NCBI RefSeq assembly: GCF_032854445.1 | Contig: NW_027018146.1 | Coordinates: forward strand, 1-64,000 | DNA: 64,000 bases | Origin: Liolophura sinensis | Taxonomy: Eukaryota > Mollusca > Polyplacophora > Chitonida > Chitonidae | Direction: 5' to 3' | Shown: one piece after another, positions 1-11,540 of the stretch | How positions within the stretch are numbered: position 1 is the stretch's first letter | Layout: every line of letters starts with the position of its first letter | Made by a program: the position numbers and the translations under genes | The notes under the pieces: model-generated | The model's input: only the letters and a program-made list of their open reading frames with translations | Databases searched by the model: none | What the model was told of the DNA's origin: nothing

Positions 1-28
1 CTATATTCAACTTTTGACTAAAAGTTAT
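1..28. repeat. Partial monomer at left edge
   Basis: The window opens inside a monomer, in the CTATATTCAACTTTTGACTA segment that closes each unit, so the array continues to the left. This copy has ACTAAAAGTT where most have ACTATAAGTT, a variant shared with the copies ending near 3,324 and 23,627. Confidence 0.95.
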
Positions 29-661
29 GTGCCCTTCGGTAGCCCAGAAGACCTCAAATCTTTGGGCCAAGCCCATTTAACTCACCCAGCAATTGTCTTA
101 CTTCTAAGTCCAAGACAATCTCAATGTCTTTATCTACGTGTAAAAAAAACCAGACCATTTGTACATAAAAAAACACTAGGTACTTGATACAGTCTGCTGT
201 AAAAAGTACAACTGACCACAGACCCACATTACTAAGGTGCCAAAAGAAGCGGAATTGAGCCAGCATCGGCAGCTGTTGAAAAATTGCAAATTTCCTGGTT
301 TCCATGGAGTAAGAGCCGTTGCTGGGCACGTGATTTATGACATCAATGATCATTAATATGTTGCTACAGCCAAAAATATTGATCGGAGAGCAACGCGGTT
401 TGCACCATTCGATTTCTCGTCACAAAATACGTCGGATTAGCCTCTTACCAGCAGCACTGGAACAGTTTTTCCACTTTTGCATTTTTGCCTGGTCTTTTTG
501 TTAATTGAAATCGGCTACACTGTACTATGTACCATCGCGACTGGTCATTACTATATTTAACTTTTGACTATAAGTTATGTGCCCTTCGGTAGCCCAGAAG
601 GCGTCAAATCTTTGGGCTAAGCCCATTTAACTCACCCAGCAATTGTCTTACTTCTAAGTCC

Positions 662-680
662 AAGACAATCTCATTGTCTT
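662..680. other. Extended hairpin variant AAGACAAT-CTC-ATTGTCTT
   Basis: An 8-bp perfect inverted repeat with a 3-base loop, also at 2,309-2,327 and 3,957-3,975. The commoner version reads CAATCTCAATGTC and pairs only AAGACA/TGTCTT (6 bp, 7-base loop), as at 20,966-20,984. A third version, AAGAAAATCTC (about 5,605 and 6,704), loses pairing. Confidence 0.8.
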
Positions 681-3600
681 TATCTACGTGTAGAAAAACC
701 AGACCATTTGTACATAAAAAACACAAGGTACTTGATACAGTCTGCTGTAAAAAGTACAACTGACCACAGGCCCACATTAATAAGGTGCCAAAAGATGCGG
801 AATTGAGCCAGGCATCGGCAGCTGTTGCAAAATTGCAAATTTCCCTTTTTTACATGGAGTAGAGCCGTTGCTGGGCACGTGATTATGACATCAATGATCA
901 TTCAATTGTCGCTACAGCCAAAAGTATTGGTCGGAGAGCAACACGGTTTGCACCATTCGATTTCTCGTCAGAAAATACGTCGGATTAGCCTCTTACCAGC
1001 AGCACTGGAACAGTTTTTCCACTTTTGCATTTTTGCCTGGTCTTTTTGTTAATTGAAATCGGCTAACACTGTACTATGTACCATCGCGACTGGTCATTAC
1101 TATATTTAACTTTTGACTATAAGTTATGTGCCCTTCGGTAGCCCAGAAGACGTCAAATCTTTGGGCTAAGCCCATTTAACTCACCCAGCAATTGTCTTAC
1201 TTCTAAGTCCAAGACAATCTCAATGTCTTTATCTACGTGTAGATAAACCAGACCATTTGTACATATAAAACACAAGGTACTTGATACAGTCTGCTGTAAA
1301 AAGTACAACTGACCACAGACCCACATTAATAAGGTGCCAAAAGATGCGGAATTGAGCCAGGCATCGGCAGCTGTTGAAAAATTGCAATTTCCCTGGTTTC
1401 CATGGAGTAAAAGCCGTTGCTGGGCACGTGATTATGACATCAATGATCATTCAATTGTCGCTACAGCCAAAAGTATTGGTCGGAGAGCAACGCGGTTTGC
1501 ACCATTCGATTTCTCGTCAGAAAATACGTCGGATTAGCCTCTTACCAGCAGCACTGGAACAGTTTTTCCACTTTTGTATTTTTGCCTGGTCTTTTTGTTA
1601 ATTGAAATCGGCTACACTGTACTATGTACCATCGCGACTGGTCATTACTATATTTAACTTTTGACTATAAGTTATGTGCCCTTCGGTAGCCCAGAAGACG
1701 TCAAATATTAGGGCTAAGCCCATTTAACTCACCCAGCAATTGTCTTACTTCCAAGTCCAAGACAATCTCAATGTCTTTATCTACGGGTAGATAAACCAGA
1801 CCATTTGTACATAAAAAAAACACAAGGTACTTGATACAGTCTGCTGTAAAAAGTACAACTGACCACAGACCCACATTAATAAGGTGCCAAATAATGCGGA
1901 ATTGATCCAGGCATGGGCAGCTGTTGAAAAATTGCAAATTTCCTGGTTTCCATGGAGTAAGAGCCGTTGCTGGGCACGTGATTATGACATCAATGATCAT
2001 TCAGTTGTCGCTAAAGCCAAAAGTATTGGTAGGAGAGCAACGCGGTTTGCACCATTCGATTTCTCGTCACAAAATACGTCGGATTAGCCTCTTACCAGCA
2101 GCACTGGAACAGTTTTTCCACTTTTGCATTTTTGCCTGGTCTTTTTGTTAATTGAAATCGGCTACACTGTACTATGTACCATCGCGACTGGTCATTACTA
2201 TATTCAACTTTTGACTATAAGTTATGTGCCCTTCGGTAGCCCAGAAGACGTCAAATCTTTTTGCTAAGCCCATTTAACTCACCCAGCAATTGTCTTACTT
2301 CTAAGTCCAAGACAATCTCATTGTCTTTATCTACGTGTAGAAAAACCAGACCATTGGTACATAAAAAACACAAGGTACTTGATACAGTCTGATGTAAAAA
2401 GTACAACTGACCACAGACCCACATTAATAAGGTGTCAAAAGAAGCGGAATTGAGCCAGGCATCGGCAGCAGTTGAAAAGTTGCAAATTTCCCTGGTTTCC
2501 ATGGAGTAAGAGCCGTTGCTACGCACGTGATTATGACATCATTGATCATTCAATTGTCGCTACAGCCAAACGTATTGGTCCGAGAGCAACGCGGTTTGCA
2601 CCATTCGATTTCTCGTCACAAAATACGTCGGATTAGTCTCTTACCAGCAGCACTGGAACAGTTTTTCCACTTTTGCATTTTTGCCTGGTCTTTTTGTTAA
2701 TTGAAATCGGCTACACTGTCGTATGTACCATCGCGACTGGTCATTACTATATTCAACTTTTGACTATAAGTTATGTGCCCTTCGGTAGCACAGAAGACCT
2801 CAAATCTTTGGGCTAAGCCCATTTAACTCACCCAGCAATTGTCTTACTTCTAAGTCCAAGACAATCTCAATGTCCTTATCTACGTGTAGAAAAACCAGAC
2901 CATTTGTACATAAAAAACACAAGGTACTTGATACAGTCTGCTGTAAAAAGTACAACTGACAACAGACCTACATTAATAAGGTGCCAAAAGAAGCGGAATA
3001 GAGCCAGGCATCGGCAGCTGTTGAAAAATTGCAAATTTCCCTGGTTTCCATGGAGTAAGAGCCGTTGCTGGGCACGTGATTATGACATCAATGATCATTC
3101 AATTGTCGCTACAGCCAAAAGTATTGGTCGGAGAGGAACGCGGTTTGCAACATTTAATTTCTCGTCACAAAATACGTCAAATTAGCCTCTTACCAGCAGC
3201 ACTGGAACAGTTTATCCACTTTTGCATTTTTACCTGGTCTTTGTGTTAATTGAAATCGGCTACACAGTACTATGTACCATCGCGACTGGTCATTACTATA
3301 TTCAACTTTTGACTAAAAGTTATGTGCCCTTCGGTAGCCCAGAAGACCTCAAATCTTTTGGCTAAGCCCATTTAACTCACCCAGCAATTGTCTTACTTCT
3401 AAGTCCAAGACAATCTCAATGTCTTTATCTACGTGTAAAAAAACCAGACCATTTGTACATAAAAAAACACAAGGTACTTGATACAGTCTGCTGTAAAAAG
3501 TACAACTGACCACAGACCCACATTACTAAGGTGCCAAAAGAAGCGGAATTGAGCCAGGCATCGGCAGCTGTTGAAAAATTGCAAATTTCCCTGGTTTCCA

Positions 3601-6600
3601 TGGAGTAAGAGCCGTTGCTGGGCACGTGATTATGACATCAATGATCATTCAATTGTCGCTACAGCCAAAAGTATTGGTCGGAGAGCAACGCGGTTTGCAC
3701 CATTCGATTTCTCGTCAGAAAATACGTCGAATTAGCCTCTTACCAGCAGCACTGGAACAGTTTTTCCACTTTTGCATTTTTGCCTGGTCTTTTTGTTAAT
3801 TGAAATCGGCTACACTGTACTATGTACCATCGCGACTGGTCATTACTATATTTAACTTTTGACTATAAGTTATGTGCCCTTCGGTAGCCCAGAAGACGTC
3901 AAATCTTTGGGCTAAGCCCATTTAACTCACCCAGCAATTGTCTTACTTCTAAGTCCAAGACAATCTCATTGTCTTTATCTACGTGTAGAAAAACCAGACC
4001 ATTTGTACATAAAAAACACAAGGTACTTGATACAGTCTGCTGTAAAAAATACAACTGACCACAGACCCACATTAATAAGGTGCCAAAGGAAGCGGAATTG
4101 AGCCAGGCATTGGGAACTGTTGAAAAATTGCCAATTTCCCTGGTTTCCATGGAGTAAGAGCCGTTGCTGGGCACGTGATTATGACATCAATGATCATTCA
4201 ATTGTCGCTACAGCCAAACGTATTGGTCGGAGAGCAACGCGGTTTGCACCATTCGATTTCTCGTCACAAAATACGTCGGATTATCCTCTTGCCAGCAGCA
4301 CTGGAACAGTTTTTCCACTTTTGCATTTTTGCCTGGTCTTTTTGTGAATTGAAATCGGCTACACTGTACTATGTACCATCGCGACTGGTCATTACTATAT
4401 TCAACTTTTGACTATAAGTTATGTGCCCTTCGGTAGCCCAGAAGGCGTCAAATCTTTGGGCTAAGCCCATTTAACTCACCCAGCAATTGTCTTACTTCTA
4501 AGTCCAAGACAATCTCAATGTCTTTATCTACGTGTAGAAATACCAGACCATTTGTACATAAAAAAACACAAGGTACTTGATACAGTCTGCTGTAAAAAGT
4601 ACAACTGACCACAGACCCACATTTATAAGGTGCCAAAAGATGCGGAATTGAGCCAGGCATCGGCAGCTGTTGAAAAATTGCAAATTTCCCTGGTTTCCAT
4701 GGAGTAAGAGCCGTTGCTGGGCACGTGATTATGACATCAATGATCATTCAATTGTCGCTAAAGCCAAACGTATTGGTCGGAGAGAAACGCGGTTTGCACC
4801 ATTCGATTCCTCGTCACAAAATACGTCGGATTAGCCTCTTACCAGCAGCACTGGAACAGTTTTTCCACTTTTGCATTTTTGCCTGGTCGTTTTGTTAATT
4901 GAAATCGGCTACACTGTACTATGTACCATCGCGACTGGTCATTACTATATTCAACTTTTGACTATATGTTATGTGCCCTTCGGTAACCCAGAAGGCGTCA
5001 AATCTTTGGGCTAAGCCCATTTAACTCACCCAGCAATTGTCTTACTTCTAAGTCGAAGACAATCTCAATGTCTTTATCTACGTGTAGAAAAACCAGACCA
5101 TTTGTACATAAAAAACACAAGGTACTTGATACAGTCTGCTGTAAAAAGTACAACTGACCACAGGCCCACATTAATAAGGTGCCAAAAGATGCGGAATTGA
5201 GCCAGGCATCGGCAGCTGTTGAAAAATTGCAAATTTCCCTTTTTTACATGGAGTAAGAGCCGTTGCTGGGCACGTGATTATGACATCAATGATCATTCAA
5301 TTGTCGCTAAAGCCAAAAGTATTGGTCGGAGAGCAACGCGGTTTGCACCATTCGATTTCTCGTCACAAAATACGTCGGATTAGCCTCTTACCAGCAGCAC
5401 TGGAACAGTTTTTCCACTTTTGCATTTTTGCCTGGTCTTTTTGTTAATTGAAATCGGCTACACTGTACTATGTACCATCGCGACTGGTCATTACTATATT
5501 TAACTTTTGACTATAAGTTATGTGTCCTTCGGTAGCCCAGAAGACGTCAAATCTTTTTGCTAAGCCCATTTAACTCACCCAGCAATTGTCTTACTTCTAA
5601 GTCCAAGAAAATCTCATTGTCTTTATCTACGAGTAGAAAAACCACACCATTTGTACATAAAAAACACAAGGTACTTGATACAGTCTGATGTAAAAAGTAC
5701 AACTGACCACAGACCCACATGAATAAGGTGCCAAAAGAAGCGGAATTGAGCCAGGCATCGGCAACTGTTGAAAAGTTGCAAATTTCCCTGGTTTCAATGG
5801 AGTAAGAGCCGTTGCTGGGCACGTGATTATGACATCAATGATCATTCAATTGTCGCTACAGCCAAACGTATTGGTCGGAGAGCAACGCGGTTTGCACCAT
5901 TCGATTTCTCGTCACAAAATACGTCGGATTATCCTCTTGCCAGCAGCACTGGAACAGTTTTTCCACTTTTGCATTTTTGCCTGGTCTTTTTGTGAATTGA
6001 AATCGGTTACACTGTACTATGTACCATCGCGACTGGTCATTACTATATTCAACTTTTGACTATAAGTTATGTGCCCTTCGGTAGCCCAGAAGGCGTCAAA
6101 TCTTTGGGCTAAGCCCATTTAACTCACCCAGCAATTGTCTTACTTCTAAGTCCAAGACAATCTCAATGTCTTTATCTACGTGTAGAAATACCAGACCATT
6201 TGTACATAAAAAAACACAAGGTACTTGATACAGTCTGCTGTAAAAAGTACAACTGACCACAGACCCACATTTATAAGGTGCCAAAAGATGCGGAATTGAG
6301 CCAGGCATCGGCAGCTGTTGAAAAATTGCAAATTTCCCTGGTTTCCATGGAGTAAGAGCCGTTGCTGGGCACGTGATTATGACATCAATGATCATTCAAT
6401 TGTCGCTAAAGCCAAACGTATTGGTCGGAGAGAAACGCGGTTTGCACCATTCGATTCCTCGTCACAAAATACGTCGGATTAGCCTCTTACCAGCAGCACT
6501 GGAACAGTTTTTCCACTTTTGCATTTTTGCCTGGTCTTTTTGTGAATTGAAATCGGCTACACTGTACTATGTACCATCGCGACTGGTCATTACTATATTT

Positions 6601-7019
6601 AACTTTTGACTATAAGTTATGTGTCCTTCGGTAGCCCAGAAGACGTCAAATCTTTTTGCTAAGCCCATTTAACTCACCCAGCAATTGTCTTACTTCTAAG
6701 TCCAAGAAAATCTCATTGTCTTTATCTACGAGTAGAAAAACCACACCATTTGTACATAAAAAACACAAGGTACTTGATACAGTCTGATGTAAAAAGTACA
6801 ACTGACCACAGACCCACATGAATAAGGTGCCAAAAGAAGCGGAATTGAGCCAGGCATCGGCAACTGTTGAAAAGTTGCAAATTTCCCTGGTTTCAATGGA
6901 GTAAGAGCCGTTGCTGGGCACGTGATTATGACATCAATGATCATTCAATTGTCGCTACAGCCAAACGTATTGGTCGGAGAGAAACGCGGTTTGCACCATT
7001 CGATTTCTCGTCACAAAAT

Positions 7020-7045
7020 ACGTCGGATTAGCCAACACTGGAACA
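7020..7045. other. 10-bp deletion at the A-to-B junction
   Basis: The text reads GGATTAGCCAACACTGG where neighbours read GGATTAGCC, then TCTTACCAGC, then AACACTGG. Ten bases are missing, and this unit is 539 bp from start to start (6,621 to 7,160). A-type states lie to the left and the B-type AACACTGG to the right. Confidence 0.85.
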
Positions 7046-8754
7046 GTTTTTCCACTTTTGCATTTTTGCCTGGTCTTTTTGTTAATTGAAATCGGCTACA
7101 CTGTACTATGTACCATCGCGACTGGTCATTACTATATTCAACTTTTGACTATAAGTTATGTGCCCTTCGGTAGCCCAGAAGACCTCAAATGTTTGGGCTA
7201 AGCCCATTTAACTCACCCAGCAATTGTCTTACTTCTAAGTCCAAGACAATCTCAATGTGTTTATCTACGTGTAGAAAAACCACACCTTTTGTACATAAAA
7301 ATCACAAGGTACTTGATACAGTCTGCTGTAAAAAGTACAACTGACCACAGACCCACATAAAAAAGGTGCCAAAAGATGCGGAATTTAGCCAGGCATCGGC
7401 AGCTGTTGAAAAATTGCAAATTTCCCTGGTTTCCATGGAGTAAGAGCCGTTGCTGGGCACGTGATTATGACATCAATGATCATTGAATTGTCGCTACAGC
7501 AAAACGTATTGGTCGGAGAGCAACGCGGTTTTCACCATTCAATTTCTCATCACAAAACACATCGGATTAGCCTCTTACCAGCAACACTGGAACAGTTTTT
7601 CCACTTTTGCATTTTTGCCTGGTCTTTTTGTTAATTGAAATCGGCTACACTGTACTATGTACCATCGCGACTGGTCATTACTATATTCAACTTTTGACTA
7701 TAAGTTATGTGCCATTCGATGGCCCAGAAGACGTCAAATCTTTGGGCTAAGCGCATTTAACTCACCCAGCAATTGTCTTACTTCTAAGTCCAAGACAATC
7801 TCAATGTCTTTATCTACGTGTAGAAAAATCCACACCTTTTGTACATAAAAATCACAAGGTACTTGATACAGTCTGCTGTAAAAAGTACAACTGACCACAG
7901 ACACACATTATTAAGGTGCCAAAAGATGCGGAATTGAGCCAGGCATCGGCAGCTGTTGAAAAATTGCAAATTTCCCTGGTTTCCATGGAGTAAGAGCCGT
8001 TGCTGGGCACTTGATTATGACATAAATGATCATTCAATTGTCGCTACAGCCAAAAGTATTGGTCGGAGAGCAACGCGGTTTGCACCATTCGATTTCTCGT
8101 CACAAAATACGTCGGATTAGCCTCTTACCAGCAGCACTGGAACAGTTTTTCCACTTTTGCATTTTTGCTGGTCTTTTTGCTAATTGAAATCGGCTACACT
8201 GTACTATGTACCATCACGACTGGTCATTACTATATTCAACTTTTGACCATAAGTTATGTGCCCTTCGGTAGCCCAGAAGACCTCAAATCTTTTAACTAAG
8301 CCCATTTAACTCACCCAGCAATTGTCTTACTTCTAAGTCGAAGACAATCTCAATGTGTTTATTTACGTGTAGAAAAACCACACCATTTGTACATAAAAAT
8401 CACAAGGTACTTGATACAGTCTGCTGTAAAAAGTACACCTGACCGCAGACCCACATGAATAAGGTGACTAAAGATGCGGAATTGAGCCAGGCATCGGCAG
8501 CTGTTGAAAAATTGCAAATTTCCCTGGTTTCCATGGAGTAAGAGCCGTTGCTGGGCACGTGATTATGACATAAAAAATCATTCAATTGTCACTACAGCCA
8601 AAAGTATTGGTCGGAGAGCAACGCGGTTTGCATCATTCGATTTCTCGGCACAAAATACGTCGAATTAGCCTCTTACCAGCAACACTGGAACATTTTTTCC
8701 ACTTTTGCATTTTTGCCTGGTCTTTTTGTTAATTGAAATCGGCTACACTGTACT

Positions 8755-8775
8755 ATGTACCATCTATATTCAACT
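8755..8775. other. 15-bp deletion private to one copy
   Basis: The text reads GTACCATCTATATTC where all others read GTACCATC, then GCGACTGGTCATTAC, then TATATTC. The duplicates near 14,249 and 49,398 are intact, so the loss came after the 10-monomer duplication. Confidence 0.9.
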
Positions 8776-9340
8776 TTTGACTATAAGTTATGTGCCCTTC
8801 GGTAGCCCAGAAGACCTCAAATCTTTTAACTAAGCCCATTTAACTCACCCAGCAATTGTCTTACTTCTAAGTCGAAGACAATCTCAATGTCTTTATCTAC
8901 GTGTAGAAAAACCACACCATTTGTACATAAAAAACACTAGGTACTTGATACAGTCTGCTGTAAAAGGTACAACTAAACACTGGCCCACATTTATAAAGTG
9001 CCAAAAGATGTGGAATTGAGCCAGGCATCGGCAGCTGTTGAAAAATTGCAAATTTCCCTGGTTTCCATGGAGTAAGAACCGTTGCTGGTCATGTGATTAT
9101 GACATCAATGATCATTCAATTGTCGCTACAGCCAAAAGTATTGGTCGGAGAGCAACGCGGTTTGCACCATTCGATTTCTCGTCACAAAATACGTCGGATT
9201 AGCCTCTTGCCAGCAGCTCTGGAACAGTTTTTTTACCTTTGCATTTTTGCCTGGTCTTTTTGTGAATTGAAATCGGCTACACTGTACTATGTACCATCGC
9301 GACTGGTCATTACTATATTCAACTTTTGACTATAAGTTAT

Positions 9341-11540
9341 GTGCCCTTCGGTAGCCCAGAAGACGTCAAATCTTTGGGCTAAGCGCATTTAACTCACCCA
9401 GCAATTGTCTTACTTCTAAGTTCAAGACAATCTCAATGTCTTTATTTACGTGTAGAAAAACCACACCTTTTGTACATAAAAATCACAAGGTACTTGATAC
9501 AGTCTGCTGTAAAAAGTACAACTGACCACAGACCCACATTAATAAGGTGCCAAAGATGCGGAATTGAGCCAGGCATCGGCAGCTGTTGAAAATGTGCAAA
9601 TTTCCCTGGTTTCCATGGAGTAAGAGCCGTTGCTGGGCACGTGATTATGACATAAGTGATCATTCAATTGTCACTACAGCCAAAAGTATTGGTCGGAGAC
9701 AAACACGGTTTGCACCATTCGATTTCTCGGCACAAAATACGTCGGATTAGCCTCTTACCAGCAGCACTGGAACAGTTTTTCCACTTTTGCATTTTTGCCT
9801 GGTCTTTTTGTTAATGGAAATCGGCTACACTGTACTATGTACCATCACGACTGGTCATTACTATATTCACCTTTTGACTATAAGTTATGTGCCCTTCGGT
9901 AGCCCAGAAGACGTCAAATCTTTTAACTAAGCCCATTTAACTCACCCAGCAATTGTCTTACTTCTAAGTCCAAGACAATCTCAATGTGTTTATTTACGTG
10001 TAGAAAAACCACACCATTTGTACATAAAAAACACAAGGTACTTGATACAGTCTGCTGTAAAAAGTACAACTGACCACAGACCCACATGAATAAGGTGCCA
10101 AAAGATGCGGAATTGAGCCAGGCATCGGCAGCTGTTGAAAAATTGCAAATTTCCCCTGGTTTCCATGGAGTAAGAGCCGTTGCTGGGCACGTGATTATGA
10201 CATAAATAATCATTCAATTGTCACTACAGCCAAAAGTATTGGTCGGAGAGCAACGCGGTTTGCATCATTCGATTTCTCGGCACAAAATACGTCGGAATAG
10301 CCTCTTACCAGCAACACTGGAACATTTTTTCCTCTTTTGCATTTTTGCCTGGTCTTTTTGTTAATTGAAATCGGCTTACACTGTACTATGTGCCTTCACG
10401 ACTGGTCATTACTATATTCAACTTTTGACTATAAGTTATGTGCCCCTTCGGTAGCCCAGAAGACGTCAAATGTTTGGGCCAAGCCCATTTAACTCACCCA
10501 GCAATTGTCTTACTTCTAAGTCCAAGACAATCTCAATGTCTTTATTTACGTGTAGAAAAACCACACCTTTTGTACATAAAAATCACAAGGTACTTGATAC
10601 AGTCTGCTGTAAAAAGTACAACTGACCACAGACCCACATTATTAAGGGTGCCAAAAGATGCGGAATTGAGCCAGGCATCGGCAGCTGTTGAAAATGTGCA
10701 AATTTCCCTGGTTTCCATGGAGTAAGAGCCGTTGCTGGGCACGTGATTATGACATAAATGATCATTCAATTGTCACTACAGCCAAAAGTATTGGTCGGAG
10801 ACAAACAAGGTTTGCACCATTCGATTTCTAGGCACAAAATACGTCGGATTAGCCTCTTACCAGCAGCACTGGAACAGTTTTTCCACTTTTGCATTTTTGC
10901 CTGGTCTTTTTGTTAATGGAAATCGGCTACACTGTACTATGTACCATCACGACTGGTCATTACTATATTCAACTTTTGACTATAAGTTATGTGCCCTTCG
11001 GTAGCCCAGAAGACGTCAAATCTTTTAACTAAGCCCATTTAACTCACCCAGCAATTGTCTTACTTCTAAGTCCAAGACAATCTCAATGTGTTTATTTACG
11101 TGTAGAAAAACCACACCATTTGTACATAAAAAACACAAGGTACTTGATACAGTCTGCTGTAAAAAGTACAACTGACCACAGACCCACATGAATAAGGTGC
11201 CAAAAGATGCGGAATTGAGCCAGGCATCGGCAGCTGTTGAAAAAATTGCAAATTTCCCTGGTTTCCATGGAGTAAGAGCCGTTGCTGGGCACGTGATTAT
11301 GACATAAATAATCATTCAATTGTCACTACAGCCAAAAGTATTGGTCGGAGAGCAACGCGGTTTGCATCATTCGATTTCTCGGCACAAAATACGTCGGATT
11401 AGCCTCTTACCAGCAACACTGGAACATTTTTTCCTCTTTTGCATTTTTGCCTGGTCTTTTTGTTAATTGAAATCGGCTACACTGTACTATGTGCCTTCAC
11501 GACTGGTCATTACTATATTCAACTTTTGACTATAAGTTAT
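9341..11540. repeat. Two-monomer B higher-order repeat, two copies
   Basis: Two B types alternate twice. The first has AAGCGCATT or AAGCCCATT, GAAAATGTGC, AGACAAAC and TTAATGGAAATC; the second has CTTTTAACTAAG, CATGAATAAGG, GCATCATTCG and CATTTTTTCCTC. Starts are at 9,341, 9,889, about 10,439 and 10,991. The repeat unit is about 1,100 bp here and 1,098 bp in the other copies. Several one-base insertions lengthen this copy. Confidence 0.85.

Larger units (their letters stand above)
1..7026. repeat. Subfamily A block 1
   Basis: About 13 monomers with A states (GCGACTGG, CTCGTCAC or CTCGTCAG). Types are mixed: one with CATTAATATG (351), two with the CCTTTTTTACATGG patch (near 842 and 5,235), one with AAATAATGCGGAATTGATCC (near 1,887), and a GTAGCACAGAAG unit (2,788). 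From about 4,420 a three-type cassette is partly repeated: the AGAAATACC type at about 4,421 and 6,070 (1,648 bp apart, 3 monomers), and the type with AAGAAAATCTC and ACGAGTAG at about 5,521 and 6,621 (2 monomers apart). Confidence 0.85.
7709..11540. repeat. Ten-monomer duplication, left copy
   Basis: Seven consecutive monomers here match 13,195-17,039 in the same order, at an offset of 5,486 bp that rises to about 5,502 after 8,760. Shared rare states include ATTCGATGGCCC, GGGCACTTG, GTACACCTGACCGC, GTGACTAAAG, CACTAGGTAC, TAAAAGGTAC and GCAGCTCTGG. The offset shift is explained by a 15-bp deletion private to this copy at about 8,763. Confidence 0.85.

Noticed and set aside
180-209. Rho-independent terminator
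   Set aside because: The dyad is not GC-rich, has no following T run on the plus strand, and no gene precedes it; the setting is eukaryotic satellite DNA.
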